64,000 nt of DNA from Roseiarcus sp963721905 (GTDB taxonomy: Bacteria; Pseudomonadota; Alphaproteobacteria; Rhizobiales; Beijerinckiaceae). This document shows, piece by piece, positions 1-8,876 of the stretch. A program made the translations under genes and the position numbers. The stretch is taken from the NCBI GenBank assembly GCA_963721905.1, contig CAVRMF010000010.1, positions 62,001 through 126,000 on the forward strand, in the 5' to 3' direction. Position 1 is the first letter of the stretch, and the number at the start of each line of letters is the position of its first letter. A model generated the notes under the pieces. That model had not been told where the DNA came from. It saw only the letters and a program-made list of their open reading frames with translations, and made no database searches.

Positions 1-17
1 AATGCGGCGCGTTTTGA

Positions 18-437
18 TCACCCGATGCGATCGGCGAGCGCGGCCTTGACGTCCTGGCTGGCGTGGAGCGCGCCGAGAACGGTGATCGAGTCGATCGTCG
101 AAGCCGCGAGCTCGGGTGTGACGTCGTCGTCGATCGTCGCAAGCCCGACGACCTGGATGTGAAGCCTGCCGCCTTTCGCCTTCACCGCCTCCAGCTCTTC
201 GCGGCTAAAGCGTCTGAGGCCGAGTTCGAGGGTGTGCCGCACGATCGACTGCTTGACGGCGTCGGCGTGGGAGGCGAGCTGGTTGCGGATCGCCGTCCGG
301 ATGAAGTCGGTGCGATTGGAATAGAAGCCTTCGCGCACCAGAAGATCGATATGGCCGAGGTCGACGAAGCCGACGTTGATCGTGATCTTCTCGCTCTCGC
401 TTTGCCTGTCCGGCAGTCGGTGAATCGTTCCAGCCAT
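18..437 (-). CDS. CopG/ribbon-helix-helix family transcriptional regulator
   Basis: This 139-residue protein has a ribbon-helix-helix (RHH) fold near its N-terminus (about residues 18-55: ITINVGFVDLGHIDLL followed by a helix with SNRTDFIRTAIRNQL), which is the DNA-binding module of CopG/Arc/NikR-type dimeric repressors. The C-terminal half (HIQVVGLATIDDDVTPELA) is a short mixed alpha/beta extension of unknown ligand. The gene stands alone; the next gene on the same strand is the SDR at 634. A 7+4+7 inverted repeat starts 12 bases upstream of its ATG, which suggests autoregulation. The family call is firm; target genes and effector are unknown. Confidence 0.8.
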   Translation of the reverse strand: MAGTIHRLPDRQSESEKITINVGFVDLGHIDLLVREGFYSNRTDFIRTAIRNQLASHADAVKQSIVRHTLELGLRRFSREELEAVKAKGGRLHIQVVGLATIDDDVTPELAASTIDSITVLGALHASQDVKAALADRIG

Positions 438-448
438 CGCGCGCCTCT

Positions 449-479
449 ACCATCCGTGTGGATGGTATGTGGATGGTCG
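449..479. promoter_or_regulatory. Candidate operator of the RHH regulator
   Basis: ACCATCC-GTGT-GGATGGT (449-466) is a perfect inverted repeat, and a further half-site GTGGATGGTC follows at 470-479. It lies just upstream of the RHH start codon at 437. RHH repressors bind such short, tandem half-sites, so autoregulation is the simplest reading. Binding is inferred, not shown. Confidence 0.5.
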
Positions 480-633
480 AAGCAGGATTGCAAGAGGCCA
501 TCGACCGGCCCGGCGGCCGCATCCGCGAAGAGCGGTACTGATCCTGGCGCGGATGGGACGTGTCGTGGCGGCTTGCCTATGCGCTCATCCCGCGCAACGC
601 GACGCTGGTCCTGCGCCGCGGCGCGCGGGGGCT

Positions 634-1494
634 TCACAGCTTGAGGTCGAGCCCGAAATCGCGCTTTATTCGCGCGAGAAACGCCTCGTCGCTGGCGCCG
701 GCTTCCTCGACGACCTGCTCGTCGCTCTTCATCGCCCGTGTCTTCAGCAATGGCACGGCGTCCGGACCAGCTGGGTAGCGCAACTGCCAGCTGTCGCCGT
801 TGACGATGTCGCGGATGAGGTCGCCGACAAGAGATGGCGGGGTCGGATTTGCAAGCCTCGCGGCGAATAGGGCATTGAGCCTGCGCCCGTGCGGGTATGG
901 ACTGTCGGGCGACGGGGGCCGCCCCTTGCCGAATATCGAAGTCGCGATGACGCCAGGCTCGATGATCGCGACGCGGACGTTGAAGGCGCGCATTTCCTGG
1001 GCGAGGCACTCGCTCAGCGCCTCGAGCGCCCATTTGGACGCGGCGTAGCTCGCCATGGGCGCCGTCGCGGTGCGACCCGCGACCGAGGTGACGTTGACGA
1101 TGGTTCCGCGCCGGCGCTGGCGCATGCCGGGGATCACTTCCTTGATGCAGCGCAGCGCGCCAAAGTAATTGGTTTCCATCACCTCGCGAAAGACCTCGAC
1201 CGGCGTCTCCTCGATCGCGCCGCCGCCCGGAACACCAGCGTTGTTGACGAGCACGTCGATTGGGCCGTGGCGCGCGGCAATCGTCGCGAAGGCTTCGCGG
1301 ACGGAGGCGTCGTTGTCGACGTCGAGCGCTTCGATGTCGATCGAGAGCTGTTCCTCGGCGGCGATTTTGCGCAGGTCGCCCGCGCGGTCGAGATTGCGCA
1401 TTGTCGCGGCGACCACATGTCCCGCCCGCGCGAGCGATACCGCAGTCGCAAGTCCAATGCCGCTGCTTGTTCCCGTGACCAAAGCCGTCGACAT
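634..1494 (-). CDS. Short-chain dehydrogenase/reductase (SDR)
   Basis: A complete classical SDR of 286 residues. It has the N-terminal nucleotide-binding TGTSSGIG (residues 8-15), the NNAG motif and the catalytic S...YAASK (YxxxK) signature. The C-terminus is longer than in minimal 250-residue SDRs, as in oxidoreductases for larger substrates. Substrate cannot be read from sequence. It is on the same strand as the carnitine genes but separated from the thioesterase stop by about 110 bases, so co-transcription is possible but unproven. Its own stop lies about 200 bases before the RHH gene. Confidence 0.85.
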   Translation of the reverse strand: MSTALVTGTSSGIGLATAVSLARAGHVVAATMRNLDRAGDLRKIAAEEQLSIDIEALDVDNDASVREAFATIAARHGPIDVLVNNAGVPGGGAIEETPVEVFREVMETNYFGALRCIKEVIPGMRQRRRGTIVNVTSVAGRTATAPMASYAASKWALEALSECLAQEMRAFNVRVAIIEPGVIATSIFGKGRPPSPDSPYPHGRRLNALFAARLANPTPPSLVGDLIRDIVNGDSWQLRYPAGPDAVPLLKTRAMKSDEQVVEEAGASDEAFLARIKRDFGLDLKL

Positions 1495-1602
1495 GACGCG
1501 TTCCCGTTCCCCAGCCGCTTACAAATGGACGGCACCCCGCACTCCCGCACGAATTTGCCGAGCGGTCAAATCTCCAGCCGCAACACGGAAGCGGTCAGAC
1601 TG

Positions 1603-2091
1603 TTACGCCTTCCGCTTCAGAGCAACTCCCGCGCCGGCCTCCGGCGGATGGGGCGCCCCGGCCTGGACTTTTGCCAGCGCCTCGAGCGCGGCCTGGGTCT
1701 CAAAACTCCACGGCGCGGCGCGGGGTCCTTCCTCAGTCTGGGCGACCGACAGCAGCAGCTGCTCGGACGCCGCGAGGCGTTCGCCCCCTGCGTCGGTCAT
1801 GACGAGCCATACCCGCATGCGCTTGTCGTCATGCTCGAGCAGATGACAGGAGACGGCAAGCGCGTCGCCCTCCTTCGCCTCCTTGAAATAGTGCAGCATC
1901 ATCTGCAGCGTGAACAGGGACTGGCCCGTCCGCTTACGCACCGCCGCATCGAGGCCGATGCGATCCATCAGCGCGTCGACCGACCGGCTGAACACGATCG
2001 CGTAAGCCGCGTCGTTCATATGGCCGTTGTAGTCGACCCATTCGCCCGCAACGGTCGTTCCAAGCACCGGAAGCACGGAGTCATGGCGCAT
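1603..2091 (-). CDS. Hot-dog thioesterase, probable betainyl-CoA thioesterase
   Basis: This 162-residue protein is a 4HBT-type hot-dog thioesterase with the DYNGHMNDAAY active-site stretch near residue 20. The start is set at ATG 2091 because a strong Shine-Dalgarno sequence (AGGAGGA) lies just upstream; a GTG at 2115, overlapping the stop of the preceding gene, is the alternative. It directly follows L-carnitine dehydrogenase. In pseudomonads the equivalent neighbour (cdhB) hydrolyses betainyl-CoA to glycine betaine, and this gene probably does the same. A second, related thioesterase lies at 8873-9436; which of the two acts on betainyl-CoA and which on carnitinyl-CoA cannot be decided from sequence. 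Confidence 0.75.
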   Translation of the reverse strand: MRHDSVLPVLGTTVAGEWVDYNGHMNDAAYAIVFSRSVDALMDRIGLDAAVRKRTGQSLFTLQMMLHYFKEAKEGDALAVSCHLLEHDDKRMRVWLVMTDAGGERLAASEQLLLSVAQTEEGPRAAPWSFETQAALEALAKVQAGAPHPPEAGAGVALKRKA

Positions 2092-2111
2092 CGCGTCTCC
2101 TCCTGAGTCAT

Positions 2112-3071
2112 TCACAGCCGGCCGGGCCGACCTTCCGCTTCGGGCCAGTATTTTTGCACCAGCGCGAGCAGTTCGACAAGAAAATCGTCGCGCCGCGCCT
2201 CGAGCTCCCTGATCGACCGGCCCGCCGCCTGGGCCTCGCAGCCGTCAGCCACTTTGTCGATCAGCTCATCGGTCAATTCGGGCGAAACGAGCTTCGTCCA
2301 CGGCAGTTTTAGCGCCGGTCCGAACTGTTGCAGCATGTGGCGCATCCCGCCTTCGCCGCCGGCGAGATGGAACGTCAGGAACGTGCCCATCAGCGACCAG
2401 CGCAGACCGCAGCCGTAAACGACGGCCGCATCGATCTCCTCGGTCGTGGCGACGTCGTCGTTGACGAGCCAGAGCGCTTCGCGCCACAGCGCCTCCATCA
2501 GGCGGTCGGCGACGAATCCTTCGATTTCCCTGCGCAGCGGCAACGGCCTCATGCCGAGCGACCGGTAGAAGGCGCTCGCGTCATCGATTGTCGCCTGCGC
2601 GGTTTTCTCGCCGCCGACGAGCTCGACCAGCGGCAAGAGATAGACGGGATTGAACGGGTGCCCGACCAGCATGCGCTCCGGCCGTCTCATTTTCGCCGCG
2701 AGCGTCGTCGGCAGCAGGCCCGACGTGGACGAGGCGACGATGGCGTCAGGATTGGCGGCGTCGATCCGGGCGAGCAGGTCCTGTTTCAGCGCTTCGCGTT
2801 CGGGAGCGTTCTCCTGGATGAAGTCGGCGCCGGCGACGCAATCCTCGACCGTGTCGCGGAAGATGAGGCGCGCGGGGCTTGCGCCCGGCGCAACGCCCCT
2901 ACGGCTCATCGCAGCCCAAGCGACGTCGATCGAAGCGCGCGCCTTGCCGGCGGCGTCCGGCGACGGATCCCACGCGGCGACATCGAGCCCGCCCCCGAGA
3001 AACCGGGCGGCCCACCCGGACCCGATGACGCCCGCGCCGATGACGGCGACCCGTTCGACTGGCTTTGGCAA
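2112..3071 (-). CDS. lcdH: L-carnitine dehydrogenase (3-hydroxyacyl-CoA dehydrogenase family)
   Basis: This enzyme would oxidise L-carnitine to 3-dehydrocarnitine with NAD. The 319-residue protein has the Rossmann motif GAGVIGSG (residues 12-19), the 3-hydroxyacyl-CoA dehydrogenase signature VGHPFNPVYLLPLVELVGG and a C-terminal domain with GCGLRWSLMGTFLTFHLAGG, which I recognise as characteristic of carnitine dehydrogenases rather than fatty-acid beta-oxidation enzymes. The start codon is TTG, supported by GGGAGGA five bases upstream. It is translationally coupled to the downstream thioesterase. Context with CaiD and a BKACE enzyme supports the assignment. Confidence 0.85.
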   Translation of the reverse strand: MPKPVERVAVIGAGVIGSGWAARFLGGGLDVAAWDPSPDAAGKARASIDVAWAAMSRRGVAPGASPARLIFRDTVEDCVAGADFIQENAPEREALKQDLLARIDAANPDAIVASSTSGLLPTTLAAKMRRPERMLVGHPFNPVYLLPLVELVGGEKTAQATIDDASAFYRSLGMRPLPLRREIEGFVADRLMEALWREALWLVNDDVATTEEIDAAVVYGCGLRWSLMGTFLTFHLAGGEGGMRHMLQQFGPALKLPWTKLVSPELTDELIDKVADGCEAQAAGRSIRELEARRDDFLVELLALVQKYWPEAEGRPGRL

Positions 3072-3434
3072 TTCATCCTCCCGAAGCTGGACTTCATGCG
3101 AGCGGAGGCGCCGGCGTCTTGACGCCCGCGGCCGGGTAACGGCGCGGCGCTTGCCCCGATGCGATGTTCTTAGTGGTCAAAGCAAACGCTTGGTAGCTGA
3201 ATGGCGGGAGTGCGGAAAGAGCGGCCATTCGTCAACGGATTGGCGAACGAGCCGAATCGAACCGGTTGCTGCCGTTCTTGGTCGATCCCGGCGCGGAACG
3301 AATGCGCCAATTGCAGCCGATCGCCTACCGAGACCCCTTGGCCGCTAACGCGCAAACGGCGACGTGCCGCCCATTCGGGGAAGGGCGGCACGTGCGTCCA
3401 TGCAGGCGGGGGGCTTGCCGAAGCTAGGCAACCC
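3072..3434. other. Intergenic region upstream of lcdH
   Basis: This 363-base gap holds the promoter region of the lcdH-thioesterase unit and, at its right end, the hairpin described separately. No other convincing coding region or RNA was seen; short open frames here lack codon bias and recognisable similarity. Confidence 0.4.
3362..3393 (-). terminator. Hairpin downstream of the DUF2852 gene
   Basis: ACGTGCCGCCC (3362-3372) pairs perfectly with GGGCGGCACGT (3383-3393) around a ten-base loop, about 40 bases past the DUF2852 stop. The following bases on the minus strand are only weakly T-rich, so it may be an imperfect intrinsic terminator. Confidence 0.5.
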
Positions 3435-3899
3435 TCAGTTGCGCGGTTCAGCTGGCGGCGGCTCGGCTTGCGAATCCGGCTCGAAGGGGCGCTGGCGTCG
3501 CTCGGCCATGAACTGATCGAACTCGGCGCGGTCTTTAGCGAAGCGCAGCCGCCCGAGGAAATCCTTGAACTCGCGCTGCTCCTCTTCGAGGCGCTTCAGC
3601 GTCTCCGAGCGATAATCGTCGAAGGCGCGGTTGCCGCTCGTAGTCGGACCGAACCAATCGCGGCGGCTCCTGACACGGTCCATTCTGGCGCGCATGATTT
3701 CCATTTTTTCCTGCATGCGGGACATCTTTCGCGCCCAGCGGTCTCCACCGTGTTCCCAGTCCAGCATCGGTCCATCTCCTGCGTAGTAGATCGGGTGACG
3801 CCAAGGGCCGAACCTTCTTCGCGCGATCAGGAGGCCCAGAATGAGAAATCCCAGCGGCCACCACCATAGGAACCCCAAAACCGTCAGAATGATTGGCAT
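3435..3899 (-). CDS. DUF2852 family membrane-anchored protein
   Basis: A 154-residue protein with one N-terminal hydrophobic segment (about residues 3-25, ILTVLGFLWWWPLGFLILGLL), then an Arg-rich stretch and a long charged, probably coiled-coil region (RMQEKMEIMRARMDRV ... ETLKRLEEEQREFKDFLGRLR) ending in a Pro-rich tail. The arrangement, and the closing FLGRLRFAKDRAEFDQFMAER motif, match the alphaproteobacterial DUF2852 family, whose function is unknown. A 19-bp site resembling the TetR palindrome lies 20 bases upstream of the start. Confidence 0.8.
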   Translation of the reverse strand: MPIILTVLGFLWWWPLGFLILGLLIARRRFGPWRHPIYYAGDGPMLDWEHGGDRWARKMSRMQEKMEIMRARMDRVRSRRDWFGPTTSGNRAFDDYRSETLKRLEEEQREFKDFLGRLRFAKDRAEFDQFMAERRQRPFEPDSQAEPPPAEPRN

Positions 3900-3918
3900 G
3901 GCGCGTCCTCGCGTGTGA

Positions 3919-3937
3919 ATGTAATGAACATTTACTT
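3919..3937. promoter_or_regulatory. Second TetR-like operator, upstream of DUF2852
   Basis: ATGTAAT-GAACA-TTTACTT has the same 7+5+7 layout as the palindrome at the TetR start (ATGTAAG-GCTTA-CTTACAT), agreeing at 6 of 7 and 5 of 7 half-site positions. It sits 20 bases before the DUF2852 start. This suggests one regulator for both genes, but it is a weak match found by eye. Confidence 0.4.
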
Positions 3938-4072
3938 CTCAATAGCGGCCGCTGTCAAGTCCCCCTTTTGAGAGTCTGCGATCCCGACTTCGGCGGCGCT
4001 GAGCGCCCATCGGTTGCCCGATGCAAGGCTTAATTTTTCCAGGGCTCGATATCGGCCGCGCGGGCGACCGCG

Positions 4073-4724
4073 TCACGACCGCGCATTCACCCCGAGTCCT
4101 CGCAAATAGACCAGCACGTGCGCCTCCAGGAGTTCCTCTGGAGACATCGGCAGCGCGCGTTGCGCGCCATCGCCACGTCCAAACAGTGAAGCGACGCCGT
4201 GCGCCATGGCCCAGAGGTGGAGAGCAACCATCAAGGCCGGCGGGCGGCCGGCCGCGGGCATTCCGGCGCAGATCTTGTCGGCGGCGGCGCGCAGTACGGC
4301 GAAGGGTCGTTCACTGGCTTCCCGCAGAGAAGGATTGGCCCCGACTGGAATACCGGCCTCAAACATCGCCGAGTAGAACGCCGGCTGGGCGCGGGCGAAT
4401 TCGAGATAGGCCTTGCCGAGTTCGATCCAACGCATCGAATGCATCCGGGCGACCGCCGTCCCAGGCGCGCGCCAGCTCGGCCTCGAACTGCTCGAAGCCG
4501 CGTAGCGCCACGCTTGCCATCAGTTCATCGCGGTCGCGGAAATGCCGGTATGGCGCCGCCGGGCTGACGCCGGCAAAGCGTGCGGCCTCAGCGAAAGTGA
4601 ATCCCGCTATCCCCTTCCTTGCGATCAATTCGAGCGCCGCGCGGATCAGCGCCTCGCGCAAATTACCGTGATGATAGCTGCGCGGCGCATCGCGCTCGCC
4701 GGGTTCGTCTTTGCTCCAACTCAT
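4073..4724 (-). pseudogene. TetR/AcrR family regulator, frameshifted
   Basis: The N-terminal part (from ATG 4724) has a typical TetR helix-turn-helix: HGNLREALIRAALELIARKGIAGF, then FAGVSPAAPYRHF. After residues GRPDAFDA the frame is lost near 4429-4430 and resumes one base over with WIELGKAYLEFARAQPAFYSAMF, the usual ligand-binding domain of this subfamily. Removing one base of a TT pair (sense strand) restores about 216 residues. The start codon lies inside a 19-bp palindrome and has no clear ribosome binding site. It is the last gene of the cai-like operon, downstream of caiD, and may control it. Sequencing error and real inactivation are both possible. Confidence 0.75.
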
Positions 4725-4741
4725 GTAAGGCTTACTTACAT
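4723..4741. promoter_or_regulatory. TetR operator palindrome over the start codon
   Basis: ATGTAAG (4723-4729), spacer GCTTA, CTTACAT (4735-4741): a perfect inverted repeat overlapping the ATG of the TetR gene at 4722-4724. TetR-family repressors typically bind palindromes of this size at their own promoters, so autoregulation is likely. Confidence 0.6.
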
Positions 4742-4841
4742 CATGGGGGCCGAGGTGTCGATGCTGTCCGCCTTGCGCTCGATGCCGATCCCCAACTGTG
4801 CCGTGCACCGTCGCGTAGGACCAAACCTCAGATTTTGACCG

Positions 4842-5627
4842 CTAGCGCCCCTTCCACTCGGGCGGGCGCTTCTCCGCAAATGCCAGCGGTCCCTCGCGCG
4901 CGTCTTCAGAGGACCGCATCGCGTCATAGACCGGCGTCTTGCCTCCGCGCATCGCGGCGAAAGTATCGGCGACCGAGCGGCCCTCGCCCGCGTTAACAGT
5001 GGCCTTGACCGCGCGCGTCGCTAGCGGCGCCTTTCCGGCAATGGTCGCGGCGAGCTCGCGGGCGGCGGTCATCAGCGAGCCTAGCGGGGCGAGCCGATTG
5101 ACGAGGCCGCGCGAAAGCGCCTCCTCGGCTTCGACCCGCCGGCCTGTCAGCAAGAGCTCCATCGCCAGCGCGCGCGGCAGCCGCCGCGGCAAGCGCTGGA
5201 CGCCGCCCGCGTCGGGGATGATGCCGAGGCCGACCTCAGGCAGCGCGAAAGCGGCGCGCTCGGCCGCGACGACGAGATCGCAGGCGAGCGCGAGTTCAAA
5301 TCCGCCGCCGAAGGCGAGGCCGTTGACCGCGGCGATGACCGGCTTGTCAAGATCGAAGAACTCGGTCAGGCCGGCGAAGCCGCCCGGGCCGTGATCGGCG
5401 CTTGCGCCCTCCCCTTCCGCCGCGGCCTTCAAATCCCATCCAGCGCAAAAGAACCGATCGCCGGCGCCTGTCAGGATGGCGACGCGAGCCTCGGGATCGT
5501 CGTTAAAAGCACGGAATGCAAGATAAAGCGCACGGCTGGTCGCCGCATCGACGGCATTGGCCTTGGGCCGGTCGAGCGTCACCTCGACGATTGCGCCGCG
5601 CCGGACGACGCGAACGGGCGATGTCAT
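4842..5627 (-). CDS. caiD: Carnitinyl-CoA dehydratase (crotonobetainyl-CoA hydratase)
   Basis: A complete crotonase of 261 residues that interconverts crotonobetainyl-CoA and L-carnitinyl-CoA. The run FCAGWDLKAAAEGE, then GPGGFAGLTE, LDKPVIAAVNG and AFGGGFELALA, and the C-terminal GPLAFAEKRPPEWKGR follow the E. coli CaiD sequence, as I remember it, almost residue for residue, making this more specific than a generic enoyl-CoA hydratase call. Its ATG overlaps the repaired stop of the upstream acid-CoA ligase (ATGA), so it is the fifth gene of a coupled operon. With an acyl-CoA dehydrogenase and ligase upstream it would work in the hydrating direction, making carnitinyl-CoA. Confidence 0.88.
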   Translation of the reverse strand: MTSPVRVVRRGAIVEVTLDRPKANAVDAATSRALYLAFRAFNDDPEARVAILTGAGDRFFCAGWDLKAAAEGEGASADHGPGGFAGLTEFFDLDKPVIAAVNGLAFGGGFELALACDLVVAAERAAFALPEVGLGIIPDAGGVQRLPRRLPRALAMELLLTGRRVEAEEALSRGLVNRLAPLGSLMTAARELAATIAGKAPLATRAVKATVNAGEGRSVADTFAAMRGGKTPVYDAMRSSEDAREGPLAFAEKRPPEWKGR

Positions 5628-7709
5628 TTGGAGACCTCCTCGTTGAGGCGGATCAGCGCGTCGACAGCGACTGCGCCTGATCCGGCGGCAAAGACCAACA
5701 ATGGATTGACGTCAAGCTCCATCAACGTGTCGCGATGCGCTTCGGCGTAGCGCGCGATCGAATTCGACCGACCTGACCAGCGCCGGCCAATCGCCGCGCG
5801 CCGCGCCGCGGTAGCCGTCGAGCAACCTGGCGACCTTCAGCGAACGCAAGGCGGCTTCGATCTCCTCACGGCTCGCCGGCAGGAGCAGCGTCGCATGATC
5901 ATCGATGAGATCGGCGAGCACGCCGCCGGCGCCGACGGTGAGCGCGAGGCCGATTAGCGCGTCCCGCGTGACGCCGACGATCAGTTCGGCGAGCGCGCCC
6001 TCCTGCATCGATTCGATCAGAACGCGCTCGCTGAGATGCGCCATCCCGGCGGCCGCCTGCTCGACCGCCGCCGCATCGCTGAGGCCGAGCCGTACTCCGC
6101 CGACATCGGTCTTGTGAGCAAGCGCCGCCGACAGCGCCTTGACGACGACAGGAAAGCCGAGGCCCTCCGCCGCTTGCGCCGCCTCGGCGATTGGGGCGAG
6201 GCGAAAAGCGGGAACAGCAAGGCCGAAGGCCGCCAGTGCGGCTTTGGCCTCAGCCTCGTCGAGCATGTGTGCCGGCCCGGCGGCCGGCGCTTGGCCGGCG
6301 GGCCGCAGCGGCGCACTTGCCGGCTTTGCCCATGCGTCGCCGATTTCAGCGGCAAGGTGCATGGACGTCAGCGCCTCGCTCATTCCATTGAAGGGGACGA
6401 CGCCGGTGGCCACGAGGCGCTCAGCGATCGCCTCCGGCATCGTCTCAGGCAAGGAAGCGACGACTGCGGCAGGCGCGTCGGTCGCCGCCTGCGCAGCCTC
6501 GAACGCGGCGAGCGTCGTCTCCCAGCTCGAGCCATCGCAGCGATCGGCGCGCGGAAAATCAAGCACGAGCGCGTTCATGTCGTAGCCGGCGGCGAGCATG
6601 GCGGAAAATGCGGCGCGGGTCGGCTCGAATTCGCCCCACACATAGGTGTGATAGTCGAGCGGATTGCCGATCGCCACTTTCGGGCCGAGCGCGGCGGCGA
6701 GCGCTTCACGCGCGCTTCCCAGCAGGTCGGGCGTCGTCAGGCCATGCGCGGGTGCGAGATCGGCCATCAGCGACGCCTCGCCGCCGGAGCAGCTCATCGA
6801 GGAGAGCCGCCGGCCGTTGAGCGGCCCGCAAACATGAAGGAGCTTCAGCGTCTCCAGGAATGTCGAGAGGTCGGGCGCGCGGGCGATGCCGAGCCGGGCG
6901 AAGAGCGCGTCGTAGAGCGCGTCGGGGCCAGCGAGCGAGGCGGTATGCGACAACGTCAGCGCCGCGCCCGCTTCGCTGCGCCCGGTCTTGATCGCGACGA
7001 TCGGCTTCCGCAATTCGCGCGCGCGACGCGCGGCGCGATCGAGCGCTTCGGCGTCCTTGAGCCCCTCGATGTGGAGCCCGATCGCGGTCACGCGCTCATC
7101 GTCGAGAAACGCCTCCACATAGTCGGCAAAGTCGCCCTTCGCCTTGTTGCCGACGGCGACGATATAGGCGAGCGGAAGTCCACGCGCCTGCATCGTCAGA
7201 TTGAGCGCGATATTGCCCGATTGCAGCACGAGGGCGACGCCGCGCTCGACGCGAGTCCCGCCGTGCTGATCGGGCCACAGCGCAACGCCATCGAGATAGT
7301 TGAGCGCGCCGTAGCAATTGGGTCCGATCAGCGCCATCCCTCCGCTGGCGGCGATGAGTTTGCGCTCCAGCGCCGCTCCTTCAGCGCCGGTCTCGGAAAA
7401 GCCGCTCGCGTAGACGACCGCGCCGTTCGCGCCGCGCGCAGCAAGCTCGCCGACGGCCGCGATCGCGGCCTCGCGCGGCGCAGCGACGAAAGCCGCGTCC
7501 GGCGCACGGGGAAGCTCGGCGACGGAAGCAAAGCAAGCACGCCCGGCGATTTCAGCGCGGCGCGGATTGACCGGCCAGATGTCGCCGGAAAAGCCGATGC
7601 GGTCGCATTGCCGCGCGACCTCTTCAGCTTCCCGCCCACCAACGACGGCGATCGAGCGGGGCGCGAGCAGACGCGCGAGGCGGAAACGAGCGTCCAGGCC
7701 GTGCGTCAT
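5624..7709 (-). pseudogene. Acid-CoA ligase (NDP-forming, acetyl-CoA synthetase type), C-terminal frameshift
   Basis: A two-part ligase: an N-terminal CoA-binding domain (RLLAPRSIAVVGG ...), a succinyl-CoA-synthetase-like centre with the active-site-type LSHTASLAGPD, and a C-terminal ATP-grasp part (GFPVVVKALSAALAHKTDVGGV). Near 5761-5762 the frame slips; removing one T restores a normal end (SIARYAEAHRDTLMELDVNPLLVF ...) that stops at 5624 and overlaps caiD by four bases. The repaired protein is about 694 residues, the usual family length. As given, the frame stops early at 5712. By context it should activate gamma-butyrobetaine or a related acid; that substrate is inferred from its neighbours. 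Confidence 0.78.
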
Positions 7710-7714
7710 CCCGC

Positions 7715-8876
7715 TCAACCGCCGCGCGGGCGCAGGAGCGCACGCGAAATGATATGGCGCTGGATTTCGCTCGTGCCGTCCCAGATGCGATCGACCCGCG
7801 CGTCGCGCCACCAGCGCTCGAGCGGCATCGAGGTCATGAGGCCCATCCCGCCGTAGATTTGAAGCGCGCGGTCGGTCACGCGAGCCAGAAGTCTCGGAAG
7901 CAAACAGCTTCGCCATGGCGAAGTCCTGGTCGCGCGCCGTTCCCTGGTCGACTTTATGGGCGGCGCTGAGCGTCAAGAGATCGGAGGCTTCGATTTCGGT
8001 CGCCATGTCGGCAAGTTGGAACGAGACGCCCTGGAAGCGCCCGATCTTCTCGCCGAACTGGACCCGGGTCGAGGCCCAATCGAGCGCGCTCTCCAGCACA
8101 CGCCGGGCGCGGCCGACTGAGGTCGCGGCGACGCTGAGACGCGTCGCGCCGAGCCACTCGTTCATCAGATCGAAGCCGCGTCCCTCGACGCCGAGCAATT
8201 GCGATCCATGCACGAAGCAATCGTCGATATATAGCTCGCACTGATGATAGCCGCGGTTGGAGACGCATGAGGCGCCGCGACGGAGCGTGAAGCCGGGCGC
8301 CCCGACGTCGATGAGGAATGCCGAGATTTCCGCCTTGCGGCGTCCGGCGACCTCTTCGGACCCGGTCGCCGCAAAGAGGATCACATAATCGGCCTTGTCG
8401 GCGTGGCTGATGAAATGCTTCGATCCGTTGATGACATAGCCGTCGCCCTTGCGCTCTGCGCGCGTCTTCATCGAGCGTATGTCGGAGCCAGCGCCCGGCT
8501 CGGTCATTGCGAGGCAGTCGTGGCGCTCGCCTTTGATAGTCGGGATGAGATAGCGCTCGATCTGTTCGCCCCTGCAGCCCTGCAGGATGTTCGACGGCCG
8601 ACCGACGCACACCTGCAACGCATAGCCGGCGCGTCCGAGCTCGCGCTCCATCAGCGTCAGCGACAGCGCGTCGAGGCCACCGCCTCCGTGTTCGGCCGGC
8701 ATGTTGGCGGCATAGAAGCCGGCCTTCAGCGCCTTGGCCTGAATATCGCGCGCCAGCTCTTCCGGCACATCGTCGAGCTTCTCGACAAGGTCCTCGTGCG
8801 GATAGAGTTCCTTTTCGACGAAGGCGCGCACGCTCTCGACCAGCATTGTCTGTTCCGGCGTCAAGGGAAAGCTCAT
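7715..8876 (-). pseudogene. Acyl-CoA dehydrogenase (probable gamma-butyrobetainyl-CoA dehydrogenase), frameshifted
   Basis: An FAD acyl-CoA dehydrogenase: LTPEQTMLVESVRAF at the start, the FAD/substrate signature AMTEPGAGSDI, then GSKHFISHADKADY, and the C-terminal RALQIYGGMGLMTSMPLERWWRDAR. Between AMAKLFASET and LARVTDRALQ the frame shifts near 7889-7890; dropping one T of a pair repairs it to 386 residues, the normal length. Without the repair the frame runs on into the downstream ligase, giving a misleading 1201-codon open frame. It overlaps the upstream thioesterase stop by four bases and lies 5 bases before the ligase. With CaiD and carnitine dehydrogenase nearby, oxidation of gamma-butyrobetainyl-CoA to crotonobetainyl-CoA is the likely reaction. 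Confidence 0.78.

Noticed and set aside
6036..7856. A 606-codon plus-strand open frame
   Set aside because: Antisense to the CoA ligase gene, with Arg/Gly/His-rich composition and no domain; a shadow of the real gene.
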